23,959 nt of DNA from Porphyromonadaceae bacterium UBA2751. Lineage in GTDB: Bacteria; Bacteroidota; Bacteroidia; Bacteroidales; Muribaculaceae. A program made the position numbers and the translations under genes. Each line of letters begins with the position of its first letter. Position 1 is the stretch's first letter. This document shows positions 6,713-14,349 of the stretch, in pieces. The notes below the pieces were generated by a model. The model searched no databases. It was given only the letters and a program-made list of their open reading frames with translations, and was not told where the DNA came from. The stretch is taken from NCBI GenBank assembly GCA_002353285.1, contig DEJJ01000007.1, forward strand, positions 1 through 23,959, read 5' to 3'.

Positions 6713-7144
6713 ATGGGATTATTTAGTAGAAACAGGAAACCCATACCTCCATATAATACAATAGAAGCCCAACAAAGATATGCATTGTATTTTTTGCTGG
6801 ACTATCTTACATCGAAAGGGGTTCCGATGCATGAGATGCCATTTGCTTCTTCGTATTTAGCGAAAGCTGCTATTTATTTGGGCATAAATAAACAACAAAT
6901 AAATGATTTTAAGCCATTCTTTAATACCTATGAGAAAATAACACAATATATCAAGCAAATCAAAAATAGGCAGATTCTTGAATATATGATAAGCAACTGT
7001 TCTAATATATTTCTTTTAATGGATGGAAGCGATACACACAAGTTATTAGGAGAACAGGCTTATGATTTCTATGAGGAACTTGGATTTTCTTATGATGAAG
7101 TGAGATATATTGTTAATAAGTATAGGTATAGAACAGATATATGA
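6713..7144 (+). CDS. Small helical protein, last gene of the AT-rich island
   Basis: A 143-residue soluble, helix-rich protein with a basic N-terminus (MGLFSRNRKP). The C-terminal part (LLGEQAYDFYEELGFSYDEV, followed by a basic tail) has the spacing of a TerB- or DnaJ-associated helical bundle, but the similarity is too weak for a family call. It lies 58 bp after the tail-anchored gene. A small hairpin (GAAAAC 6660-6665 with GTTTTC 6675-6680) sits in between but lacks a proper T tract. The gene runs towards the convergent ATPase gene, whose stop is about 95 bp away. It shares the low G+C of the three genes before it. Function unknown. Confidence 0.65.
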   Translation: MGLFSRNRKPIPPYNTIEAQQRYALYFLLDYLTSKGVPMHEMPFASSYLAKAAIYLGINKQQINDFKPFFNTYEKITQYIKQIKNRQILEYMISNCSNIFLLMDGSDTHKLLGEQAYDFYEELGFSYDEVRYIVNKYRYRTDI

Positions 7145-7239
7145 CTTTAAAAACACGGAAAATGAATGGAGAGGCAGTGATCTATATCGAACAGCTGCTT
7201 CCCCATTCAGTTAAGAGAGATTGTAAATTATTTTTTTCT

Positions 7240-8376
7240 TTAGTCAAAGAACTGCTGGCGGTTTATCCAGAGTTTGAAGAGGGAGTCGTTGATTGTTACG
7301 GCTTGCCCTTCAATGTCGATTATGTCTTTCTTAAGCAGGGCTTTCTTTATAGCATTCACGTTTGCCGATGATTCAAGCCTGTATTTCTTGATGACTTCCT
7401 TGCTGCTGTGACCAGTAGTAATACCGCTGGCAACAGCCCTGAGAAAATTCATTTGCAATTCAGATAGTTGTTCTACTTCTCGTTGAAAGAAAATCCTATT
7501 CTGTTCGAGCATGTCATTTACTGCCGAATCAATGTCTTCATTGGTGACAACTTTCCCTGATTTGTACCAAATAATCCATGATAGATGTTGGACGTAGGAG
7601 GAAAGATTGTCGGTTATATCACAAATCTTAGTCGCTTGTTCCATGGTGATTACCTTTCCTGTTTCCTTGAACTTGTCGAAAATGAAAGGTACCCATTCGC
7701 TTGTGGGGATTTTCTTCAAGAACATCATGTCGCCAAATTTGAAGAATGGCATACTCTTGTCATTGAAGAACTGCTCCATCAGGTGTTTCTTACTGCCAAA
7801 CATACAATAAGTTACATGCTGCTGATGTTGCCACGCGGAGCGCAATTTTTTTTGAAACTTTATTGAGTCAGGGAAGTCACCAATCTGCTGGAACTCGTCT
7901 AAACATATAACGAGCCTGATGTTCTTCTTTTGTGCGATTTTTTCAGGTAATTGCAGTATGTCTAAATCGGAGTCATCTTTTGGATTCCAGTCAAAAGACA
8001 TTGAGAAATCGCTCATGGGGTCGGGGCCAAAAGAAAATTTGGGTGACACCCGTGAAAGAAAAGTCTTCGCCATCTCGGCCCATTCTTCAAGCTTTGATGA
8101 GGTCTGTTTTATGATTGTTGAAGCAAAGGCATGATAGAATTCATTCTCCGACTTGCATTGAAAAATATCGATGTAGATAGGTTTTATTCTGGGATTGCTA
8201 ATTCCAGAAATCACTTTCTTGACGAGTGAAGTCTTTCCCCATCGACGAGGGGAAATCAAAATGGTATTGATACCGTGAGTTAGGTTGGCATTCAGACGTC
8301 TCGCATCTTCTTGCCTGTCGGTGAAATACTCTCCCTCCGCGGCTTTTCCAAAAACAAAAGGATTAATCTCGTTCAT
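7240..8376 (-). CDS. P-loop ATPase of the AAA/ATPase_2 (STAND-related) family
   Basis: A 378-residue ATP-binding protein of a type common in Bacteroidetes and archaea. It opens with the family hallmark NPFVFGKAAEGEYFTDR. Walker A is SPRRWGKT (42-49, Lys48) and Walker B is RLVICLDEF (Asp160-Glu161). A winged-helix-like C-terminus (about 300-375, HSSKEVIKKYRLESSANVNA) follows the ATPase core. Related proteins are NTPase switches thought to act on DNA, signalling or defence; no specific role can be assigned. The gene is convergent with the TerB island and ends about 95 bp from it. A textbook promoter lies just upstream (8404-8435) and is overlapped by a 31-bp near-palindrome, suggesting repression or autoregulation. 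Codon use appears less AT-rich than the island, so common acquisition is uncertain. Confidence 0.88.
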   Translation of the reverse strand: MNEINPFVFGKAAEGEYFTDRQEDARRLNANLTHGINTILISPRRWGKTSLVKKVISGISNPRIKPIYIDIFQCKSENEFYHAFASTIIKQTSSKLEEWAEMAKTFLSRVSPKFSFGPDPMSDFSMSFDWNPKDDSDLDILQLPEKIAQKKNIRLVICLDEFQQIGDFPDSIKFQKKLRSAWQHQQHVTYCMFGSKKHLMEQFFNDKSMPFFKFGDMMFLKKIPTSEWVPFIFDKFKETGKVITMEQATKICDITDNLSSYVQHLSWIIWYKSGKVVTNEDIDSAVNDMLEQNRIFFQREVEQLSELQMNFLRAVASGITTGHSSKEVIKKYRLESSANVNAIKKALLKKDIIDIEGQAVTINDSLFKLWINRQQFFD

Positions 8377-8403
8377 AATTGTAGGTGGTTAAGTTTATGC
8401 CTG

Positions 8404-8435
8404 CAAATATATGAAATAACTTTGTTGGTAACAAA
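8404..8435 (-). promoter_or_regulatory. Bacteroidetes promoter of the ATPase gene
   Basis: On the minus strand TTTG (8435-8432) is separated by exactly 20 nt from TATATTTG (8411-8404), a full match to the TTTG/TAnnTTTG consensus. Transcription would begin near 8399, about 20 nt before the ATG at 8376. The -33 element lies inside the palindrome at 8428-8458. Confidence 0.8.
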
Positions 8436-8458
8436 CTTCTTAGTAAGAAAGTTGTTAC
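8428..8458. promoter_or_regulatory. 31-bp near-palindrome overlapping the ATPase -33 element (candidate operator)
   Basis: The sequence reads GTAACAAACTTCTTA, a central G, then GTTGTTAC-ending right arm. The arms match in 13 of 15 positions. The outer part of the left arm contains the -33 TTTG (minus strand) of the ATPase promoter, so a dimeric protein bound here would block RNA polymerase. It also lies just downstream of the Imm32-like gene and could fold as RNA; no T tract follows on the minus strand, so a terminator role is less likely. Confidence 0.6.
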
Positions 8459-8463
8459 TTTTT

Positions 8464-8676
8464 TCAATTTGTTTTCTCGACGATTAGTTCGGTGGAGTTC
8501 TCATCGAGGGAGTTGTGCTCATCGAGGTGGATGTGCGCGCCTGGAGCATCGTCTTGTGCCAAAGCCGTCAAGTGGTTTGCAAGCGATAGCAATCCTTCCT
8601 TGTTTGCGCTAATTGTCACGGCATTATTCTCAATTTTCACGGCAATCGAAAATCCGTCAATCCATTTCATTTCCAT
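8464..8676 (-). CDS. Small Imm32-like protein, 70 aa
   Basis: The second half (KEGLLSLANHLTALAQ, then GAHIHLDEHNSL and STELIVEK) resembles the Imm32 family of predicted polymorphic-toxin immunity proteins: a Leu/Ala helix followed by a His/Asp-rich strand with the HIHLDE core. The assignment rests on remembered family pattern and is moderate. No toxin partner is seen next to it; its neighbours are a beta-lactamase 33 bp upstream in the same direction and the ATPase downstream. It may be an orphan immunity gene or a domestic small protein that shares the fold. It is probably co-transcribed with msrA and bla, since no terminator or promoter was recognised in the 33-bp gap. Confidence 0.65.
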   Translation of the reverse strand: MEMKWIDGFSIAVKIENNAVTISANKEGLLSLANHLTALAQDDAPGAHIHLDEHNSLDENSTELIVEKTN

Positions 8677-8709
8677 TGCGCTAAGTTTTGTATAAATGTG
8701 AATTGTAGA

Positions 8710-9516
8710 TTATGGTGATAGCAGTAACTTGGCAATCTCGGCAACTTCTTCTTCGCGTTTAGTGTGCTTGATGAAGATGGCTATGGGGTAGATGTCGCCA
8801 TTGGGCATGACAACAATGCCCACGTCGTTTATACCTTTAAGCGTTTTGCCTTTAGAAAAACCAGTTCCGGTCTTGTGGGCGAGTTTAGCGCCTGGTGGGA
8901 GTGCGGCTTTGATGCGGTTGTTTCCAGTCTCGCAGTTGAGCATCAAGTCCCAAATATACATCAACACAGGGCTTGATTGTCGCTCGCAGTAGAACCAATT
9001 GAGCAGTTCGGCCATGTCGCGAGGAGTGCACCAATTGTCACGTGAACGTCGCGGCTTGCTATGCATCTGTTTTTCGGTCCATTTCAAGCATATATTTCTA
9101 AATCCCAGGCTACGCAAATAGTTCTGGACATCTCGTGGACTACCGCACAATTTGAACAGCAGGTCGCAGGCGTTGTTGTCGCTCTGCTGCAGCGACAGGG
9201 CAAGCAGTTCGCCATAGCTGAACTCTTGCTCCACGTCAATCATCTTGAGCATTGGCGACCAAGTGTCCTGCTCTAAATCTTGCTTTTTCACCGTCACTCG
9301 CTGGTCGAGACTAATGTTACATGAATCAAGATAATGGGCGACATAGATGGCCTGAGGAAACTTCATCACGCTGTTCATATCAAAGCGCTTATCAGCAGTG
9401 CCCTCATAACTGATATCAAGGTCTCCCTTAATGATGTGGGCACCACAACGTTGCGCTTGTGCTTGAAGGCCGAGCGTCAATGCCAGGAAAAATAATAAAG
9501 TCTTTATGCTCTTCAT
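8710..9516 (-). CDS. bla: Class A beta-lactamase (CfxA/PER-like subclass A2)
   Basis: A 268-residue secreted serine beta-lactamase. A Sec signal peptide (MKSIKTLLFFLALTLGLQAQA) directs it to the periplasm. All hallmark motifs are present: SxxK as Ser49-Val-Met-Lys52, SDN at 112-114 (QSDNNACD), an omega-loop glutamate (Glu148 in WTEKQMH) and KTG at 215-217 (HKTGTG). The TEKxMH omega loop in place of ExxLN is characteristic of the Bacteroidetes/PER-type A2 branch. It hydrolyses beta-lactams; the spectrum cannot be read from sequence. It begins 2 bp after msrA and appears to be the second gene of an msrA-bla-imm32-like unit. No insertion sequence is adjacent, so it looks like a resident chromosomal gene rather than a mobile cfxA. 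Confidence 0.9.
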   Translation of the reverse strand: MKSIKTLLFFLALTLGLQAQAQRCGAHIIKGDLDISYEGTADKRFDMNSVMKFPQAIYVAHYLDSCNISLDQRVTVKKQDLEQDTWSPMLKMIDVEQEFSYGELLALSLQQSDNNACDLLFKLCGSPRDVQNYLRSLGFRNICLKWTEKQMHSKPRRSRDNWCTPRDMAELLNWFYCERQSSPVLMYIWDLMLNCETGNNRIKAALPPGAKLAHKTGTGFSKGKTLKGINDVGIVVMPNGDIYPIAIFIKHTKREEEVAEIAKLLLSP

Positions 9517-9518
9517 TG

Positions 9519-10049
9519 CTATTCTTTTTCTCGCGAGGGCTTGGCGCGTCGGGCGAGCTCGAAGAGACCCAGTTGCAGGTGGCAGTAGCCGTCGGGGTTC
9601 TTGTCGAGGTAGTCTTGGTGGTACTCCTCGGCAGGGTAGAAGCAGTTCAGTGGCAGCACTTCGGTGACGATGGGCTTGAAGTAGCGTTGGGCCTCGGCGG
9701 CGACTCGGTTCTCAATGATGGGCAAGTCGGCTGGGTCGGTGTAGTAGATGCCGGTGCGGTACTGTGGCCCCACGTCGTGGCCTTGCTGATCCTCGAGAGT
9801 GGGGTCGATGGCCGTGAAGAACATATCGAGTAGGAATTCCAATCCAATGCGCTCGGGGTCGTAGACCACGCGCACGGTCTCGGCGTGCCCTGTCTTGTGA
9901 GTGCACACTTGCTCATAGGTTGGGTTTTCGACAGTGCCGTTGGCATATCCCACTTGCGTCTCAACCACTCCGTCAATCAGTTTGAAGAAATGCTCTGTTC
10001 CCCAGAAGCATCCTCCTGCCAGGTAAACTTCTCGTGTCATAATCTTCAT
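9519..10049 (-). CDS. msrA: Peptide methionine sulfoxide reductase MsrA
   Basis: A 176-residue cytoplasmic enzyme that reduces methionine-S-sulfoxide in proteins with thioredoxin as electron donor. The signature GGCFWGTEHFF places the nucleophilic Cys at position 14. Other family landmarks are GYANG, TGHAETVRVVYDP, and DVGPQYRTGIYY. A C-terminal Cys156 (PDGYCHLQLG) is in place to act as resolving cysteine. There is no MsrB fusion. The ATG at 10047-10049 is used; an internal Met4 (MTREVYL) is an equally good start. It directly precedes bla (2-bp gap) and is divergent from the acyl-CoA synthetase. No clear promoter was identified. Confidence 0.95.
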   Translation of the reverse strand: MKIMTREVYLAGGCFWGTEHFFKLIDGVVETQVGYANGTVENPTYEQVCTHKTGHAETVRVVYDPERIGLEFLLDMFFTAIDPTLEDQQGHDVGPQYRTGIYYTDPADLPIIENRVAAEAQRYFKPIVTEVLPLNCFYPAEEYHQDYLDKNPDGYCHLQLGLFELARRAKPSREKE

Positions 10050-10118
10050 ATGTTTTTATTATATAACGCATTAACTAGGCTCAAATTATGTGTTGAACCA
10101 AAAATGTGCATTGCATGG

Positions 10119-10149
10119 TTGCAGAATAGTGAGAATTTGCCTATTTTTG
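10119..10149 (+). promoter_or_regulatory. Bacteroidetes promoter of the acyl-CoA synthetase gene
   Basis: TTG (10119-10121, preceded by G) and TATTTTTG (10142-10149) are separated by 20 nt, close to the TTTG/TAnnTTTG consensus. Transcription would start near 10155, which excludes an upstream in-frame ATG at 10090 and supports the ATG at 10174. Confidence 0.75.
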
Positions 10150-10173
10150 CAAATTCAAATAAAAAGAAATACT

Positions 10174-12039
10174 ATGCAGAACGAATTTGTGAGCCTGATA
10201 AGTAACCAGGCAAAGAAATATGGCAACCGTGAGGCGTTGCGATACCGTGATTACCTTACCGACCAATGGACATCGATGTCGTGGAATAGCTTCAAGCAAG
10301 ACATTGAGCGATGTGCCAACGCACTGTTGCACGCTGGAGTTGAGCCACAGGGCAAGGTGGCGGTGTTTTCACAAAATTGTCCCGAGATACTTATAACTCA
10401 CTTTGCGTCGTTCTACAATCGCGCAATTCCTGTGCCTATCTATGCCACAAGCAGCAAGGAGGAGGCCGCCTATATTATCAACGACTCAGGCGCTACGGTG
10501 CTCATGGTGGGCGAGCAGACGCAATATGACATTGCACTTCAGCTCTTTGACGAGTGCCCCTGCCTGAAGCTCGTGGTGGTGCTGAACACCAAGGTCAAGG
10601 TTGATAAGCAGCTGAAGAATGTTACCACTTGGCGCCGTTTCTTGAGCGATGGAGGTCAGGCAGGTGATTTGGCCCGCAGTGCTCTTGCCAAGCGCATGGA
10701 TGAGGGACGTCCTGATGACTTAATGTACTTGATTTACACTTCGGGCACCACAGGTCAGCCCAAGGGCGTGATGCTCACCCACAGCAATTTTAATGCAGCG
10801 ATGATGGCACACGGCATGCGATTGACCTATGTAGATGACAATGACGTGTCGTTAAGCTTCTTGCCTTTAAGCCACATCTTCGAACTTGGATGGACGATGT
10901 ATTGCCTGATTCATGGTCTGGTTGTCGCCATCAACTATAACCCTCACGACATTCAGCGATCGGTGAAAGAGGTGAGCCCTAACTGCATGTGCAGTGTTCC
11001 CAGATTCTGGGAAAAGGTCTACACTGCAATTATGGACAATGTGAGTGGTGCAAAACCTGTTGTAAAGACGCTGTTCAAGACTGCTATACGCATTGGCAAG
11101 GTCCGCAACATAAAGTATGCTCGCAACGGCCAGAAGGCGCCATATCTTATCGAGAAGCAGTATCAGTATTTCGAGAAGAAAGTATATTCACGACTGCGCA
11201 GGGCTATAGGTGTGGAGAACGGCAAACTCTTCCCAACGGCTGGTGCTATGCTGAGCGACAACATCACCGAGTTGCTTCATGCTGTGGGCATTAACATCGT
11301 GATTGGCTACGGCCTGAGTGAGACCAATGCCTCGGTGTGCTTCTATCCAAACACAGGTTGGGAACTCGGCACCATAGGCGAACCTATCCCTGGTGTAAAG
11401 GTTAAGATTGGCGACCAGAACGAGATTCTCGTTAAGGGCCCCACGGTGATGCGTGGCTATTACAACAAACCCGAAGAGACGGCGCAGGCTATTGATGCCG
11501 ACGGATGGTTCCACACAGGCGATTGTGGTGAACTCACCGAGAAGGGACATCTTGTGATGACTGAGCGTCTTAAAGATTTGTATAAGACAAGCAACGGTAA
11601 GTACATAGCACCTCAGCAGCTCGAGTCGTTGCTTGCACAGGATAAATACATGGCTCAAGTGGCAGTAATAGGTGATGGCCGCAAATATGTGAGTGCGCTC
11701 ATCGTGCCTGACTTCGATGAATTGGGAGCTTGGGCCATAAAACATAAAATTCAGTTCAAGAACAACGAGGAGCTTGTCAATGATCCTAAGGTTCATGAGA
11801 TGCTTGATAAACTCATCAACGAGTATCAGAAGGATCTTGCCAGCTATGAGCAAATCAAGCGTTTCGTGTTACTGCCACGTCCATTCTCAATGGAGAATGG
11901 CGAGCTTACCAACACCCTGAAAATCAAGCGAGCTGTTGTCAACAAGCGTTATGCCAAGCTGATCGACGCAATGTATGCTGTTGACTATCGCCCAAAGGGA
12001 AAGAAAGACATGACACTCGATGTGGACTTAAGCATTTAG
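10174..12039 (+). CDS. AMP-forming long-chain fatty acid-CoA ligase
   Basis: A 621-residue member of the adenylate-forming (ANL) superfamily, FadD/long-chain acyl-CoA synthetase type, which activates fatty acids to acyl-CoA through an acyl-AMP. The P-loop-like A3 motif YTSGTTGQPKGVML lies near residue 190. The A5 motif is GYGLSETNA, and A7/A8 read WFHTGDCGEL and TERLKDLYKTSNGKYIAPQQLE. The catalytic lysine region near the C-terminus is present (NTLKIKRAVV). No signal peptide or membrane segment, so it is cytoplasmic or membrane-associated. The start at 10174 is chosen because a good promoter ends only 24 nt before it; a longer frame from 10090 would lie upstream of transcription. It is divergent from msrA; prfB follows after 101 bp. 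Confidence 0.93.
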   Translation: MQNEFVSLISNQAKKYGNREALRYRDYLTDQWTSMSWNSFKQDIERCANALLHAGVEPQGKVAVFSQNCPEILITHFASFYNRAIPVPIYATSSKEEAAYIINDSGATVLMVGEQTQYDIALQLFDECPCLKLVVVLNTKVKVDKQLKNVTTWRRFLSDGGQAGDLARSALAKRMDEGRPDDLMYLIYTSGTTGQPKGVMLTHSNFNAAMMAHGMRLTYVDDNDVSLSFLPLSHIFELGWTMYCLIHGLVVAINYNPHDIQRSVKEVSPNCMCSVPRFWEKVYTAIMDNVSGAKPVVKTLFKTAIRIGKVRNIKYARNGQKAPYLIEKQYQYFEKKVYSRLRRAIGVENGKLFPTAGAMLSDNITELLHAVGINIVIGYGLSETNASVCFYPNTGWELGTIGEPIPGVKVKIGDQNEILVKGPTVMRGYYNKPEETAQAIDADGWFHTGDCGELTEKGHLVMTERLKDLYKTSNGKYIAPQQLESLLAQDKYMAQVAVIGDGRKYVSALIVPDFDELGAWAIKHKIQFKNNEELVNDPKVHEMLDKLINEYQKDLASYEQIKRFVLLPRPFSMENGELTNTLKIKRAVVNKRYAKLIDAMYAVDYRPKGKKDMTLDVDLSI

Positions 12040-12140
12040 TTAATGCATAATTAGAATCTAGATTGTCTGAAATTTCAAGGAAATTGACAACTAACAACTA
12101 ACAAAATTATATTTATTAACCCCTAAATCATTGAGCTCAG

Positions 12141-13254
12141 ATGATTACAACCGAACAGCTAAAAGAGATACAAGAACGCAAGGATGCGTTGAGGAGGTAT
12201 CTTTGACGTCGATAACAAGAAAATCCAATTAGAAGAAGAGGAATTGCGCACTCATGTGCCCGATTTCTGGAGTGATCAAAAGAAAGCTGAACAGCAGATG
12301 CGCAAAATCAAAACACTGAAAATGTGGATTGAGAAATGCGCCGAAGTGGAAGATGCCGTGGGCGAAGTGGAAGTGGGATTCGACTTCGTGAAAGAAGGCG
12401 TGCTCAGCGAGGAAGAACTCGATGCACTCTATGCCGACGCAATCGATAAGATTGAGAAACTCGAGTTGCGCAACATGCTGCGACGTGAAGAGGACAAGCT
12501 CAGCGCCATCATGAAGATTAACTCGGGTGCTGGAGGCACTGAGAGTCAGGACTGGGCTTCGATGCTCATGCGCATGTACTTGCGCTGGTGCGAGAAGCAT
12601 GGCTACAAGACGGCTATTCAACACATGGTTGATGGCGATGAGGCTGGCATCAAGAGTGTTACTATAGGCATTGAAGGTGATTTCGCCTATGGTTACCTCA
12701 AGAGTGAGAATGGTGTGCATCGCCTGGTGCGCGTGTCGCCCTATAATGCTCAAGGCAAGCGCATGACCTCGTTTGCCTCGGTTTTTGTCAGTCCCATGGT
12801 CGACGACACAATCGAGATCGTGCTTGACCCAGCTCGCATCTCGTGGGACACCTTCCGCAGTGGCGGCGCTGGTGGCCAGAATGTGAACAAGGTGGAGAGT
12901 GGTGTGCGTGTGCGCTACCAGTACAAGGACCCCTACACTGGCGAGGAAGAGGAAATCCTCGTTGAGAACACCGAGACCCGCGACCAGCCCAAAAACCGTG
13001 AGAATGCTCTGCGAAACCTGAAGTCGATTCTCTACAACAAGGAGCTGGAGCACCGCCGGGAGGAGCAGCGCAAAATCGAGGACAGCAAGAAGAAGATAGA
13101 GTGGGGCAGCCAGATTCGCAGCTACGTCTTCGACGACCGACGCGTAAAGGACCATCGCACCAACTACCAGACAAGCAACGTGGGTGCGGTGATGGACGGC
13201 GACATTGACGACTTCATCAAGGCCTACCTCATGGAATTCTCCACCGACGAATAA
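12141..13254 (+). CDS. prfB: Peptide chain release factor 2, with programmed +1 frameshift
   Basis: RF2 (370 residues after frameshifting) releases peptides at UGA and UAA stop codons. Translation starts at ATG 12141 and reaches an in-frame TGA at 12204-12206 after 21 codons. The slippery CTT TGA C is preceded by AGGAGGT, with the same spacing as the classic AGGGGGTATCTTTGAC site, so a +1 shift (skipping T12204) continues the frame at GAC 12205. Catalytic GGQ is at 244-246 (GGAGGQNVN). The stop-recognition tripeptide, SPF in E. coli RF2, reads SPY here (199-201). Low RF2 favours the shift, giving autoregulation. The AGGAGGT is striking because other genes here lack Shine-Dalgarno sequences. 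Confidence 0.97.
12191..12207 (+). promoter_or_regulatory. prfB programmed +1 frameshift site
   Basis: Shine-Dalgarno-like GAGGAGGT, then ATC-type spacing, then CTT TGA C with the stop at 12204-12206. The ribosome pairs with the purine tract, pauses at UGA and slips from CUU to UUU. Frame continuity on the two sides confirms the shift is needed to make RF2. Confidence 0.95.
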
Positions 13255-13322
13255 CCCTCTTTAAATTTTATATCAACTATAAAATTGTTATTAATTGTTT
13301 GTAATTGTTTGATAAAAAAGAA

Positions 13323-14102
13323 ATGAGGAAGAAGCTTACTATAGTGAACGTTGATGGGATTGTGGTAGAGGATCCTGAGAATCTGCGCAAGCTGATTCGT
13401 GACTTTGCTGCAATCAAGGGATTGAAACTCTTTGTGCATGGCGAGGGTACCATGGCATCGATGGTGGCCGAGAAGATGGGTATCACCATTAGGCAGACGG
13501 CAAGCGGCCGCGACATCATTGATGACCGTGTCATGGATCTTGTCACCATGGTGTATGGCGGACTCGTAAACAAGCGCTTAGTGGCAATCATGCAATGGCG
13601 TGGCCTTAATGCGGCAGGTCTCACAGGTGTTGACCTGAACCTAGTGCTTAGCAACAAAGTGCCCATTAAGCCTGTTAACGTGGGACGTGTGGGAACAGTG
13701 CGACGTGTGGATTCATCGATGCTTGTGAAACTTCTTGAAGAGGGTGTGGTTCCTGTGATAGCACCCATCACTCATGATGGCAAGGGCAACTTGCTCAATG
13801 GCGATGTGAAAATGTTTGCCTACGAGATTGCCCGTCCGCTCACTATTGCCTACGATGTGACAATCATCAATGTATTAGGTGAGGAGAATGGTGTGCTCAC
13901 TAACGAGAACAACCCCGATAGTGTCATTCCCATGCTGCGGCGTTCGCAATATAAAGCCTTGCGTGAGCAGGGGATAATTAAGCCCGATGCCTATCCCACA
14001 ATTGACAATGCATTCTCTGCAATCGACCATGGAGTGAGCGAGGTGGTGCTTATTAATGCCGCCGGTTTTAGCGATCTCACAAGCGGAACCCACATTCGGT
14101 GA
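13323..14102 (+). CDS. N-acetylglutamate kinase-like protein, probably catalytically dead
   Basis: A 259-residue amino-acid-kinase-fold protein closest to ArgB. Conserved stretches include MVYGGLVNKRLVA, GLNAAGLTGVDLN, VPVIAPITHDGKGNLLN, SVIPMLRR and EVVLINAA. Yet the catalytic positions differ from canonical ArgB. The first motif KxGG is NVDG, with Asn replacing the phosphate-binding Lys. HGGG is HGEG, and the substrate Arg after it is lost. The N-x-N-x-D segment is NGDVK, placing Lys where the catalytic Asp belongs. The second essential Lys (GGMxPK) is replaced by DAYPT. It is full length without frameshift, so it is probably a maintained pseudoenzyme or a repurposed paralogue rather than debris. 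ATG 13323 is preferred over a TTG at 13305. It follows prfB by 68 bp. Confidence 0.8.
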   Translation: MRKKLTIVNVDGIVVEDPENLRKLIRDFAAIKGLKLFVHGEGTMASMVAEKMGITIRQTASGRDIIDDRVMDLVTMVYGGLVNKRLVAIMQWRGLNAAGLTGVDLNLVLSNKVPIKPVNVGRVGTVRRVDSSMLVKLLEEGVVPVIAPITHDGKGNLLNGDVKMFAYEIARPLTIAYDVTIINVLGEENGVLTNENNPDSVIPMLRRSQYKALREQGIIKPDAYPTIDNAFSAIDHGVSEVVLINAAGFSDLTSGTHIR

Positions 14103-14131
14103 CGTAGCAAGCGACGTTCTTACTATTCACA

Positions 14132-14168
14132 GCGAGGGTGGGCCCTACAATTTGTGGCGCACCCTCGT
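14132..14168 (+). terminator. Hairpin after the ArgB-like gene, probable terminator
   Basis: GCGAGGGTG (14132-14140) pairs with CACCCTCGT (14160-14168) around a 19-nt loop. Only TTT follows the 3' arm, so it is a weak intrinsic terminator or a general transcript-end hairpin. Confidence 0.5.
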
Positions 14169-14243
14169 TTCGCTATATATTATATATAAAGCAAATAAAA
14201 GTTAAATTATTACGAAGAAAATAGGATTATTGATTAAAATGTG

Positions 14244-14251
14244 TAACTTTG
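14244..14251 (+). promoter_or_regulatory. Candidate -7 box (TAACTTTG) of the first dockerin-like gene
   Basis: TAACTTTG fits TAnnTTTG, but no TTTG occurs at the -33 distance. The leader would hold a hairpin (GGGTTCT 14285-14291 with AGAACCC 14324-14330) just before the start region. Confidence 0.35.
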
Positions 14252-14349
14252 TGACGATGAAAAAGAGTCCTATTTAGGGATAATGGGTTCTGCCCTTTTG
14301 AGGCTCTCGTTATTAATGTTGTTAGAACCCACCATGAAGACTATTGCTT

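Noticed and set aside
7141..7371. 76-codon frame overlapping the previous stop by ATGA
   Set aside because: Its second half is antisense to the ATPase coding sequence and no domain is visible. It may include a few translated codons but is most likely a shadow.
8428..8458. Palindrome as a terminator of the Imm32-like gene
   Set aside because: No T tract follows on the minus strand, while the overlap with the -33 box is exact; operator is the better reading.
12229..13174. Long minus-strand frames opposite prfB
   Set aside because: Shadow frames of prfB, whose protein motifs are unmistakable.
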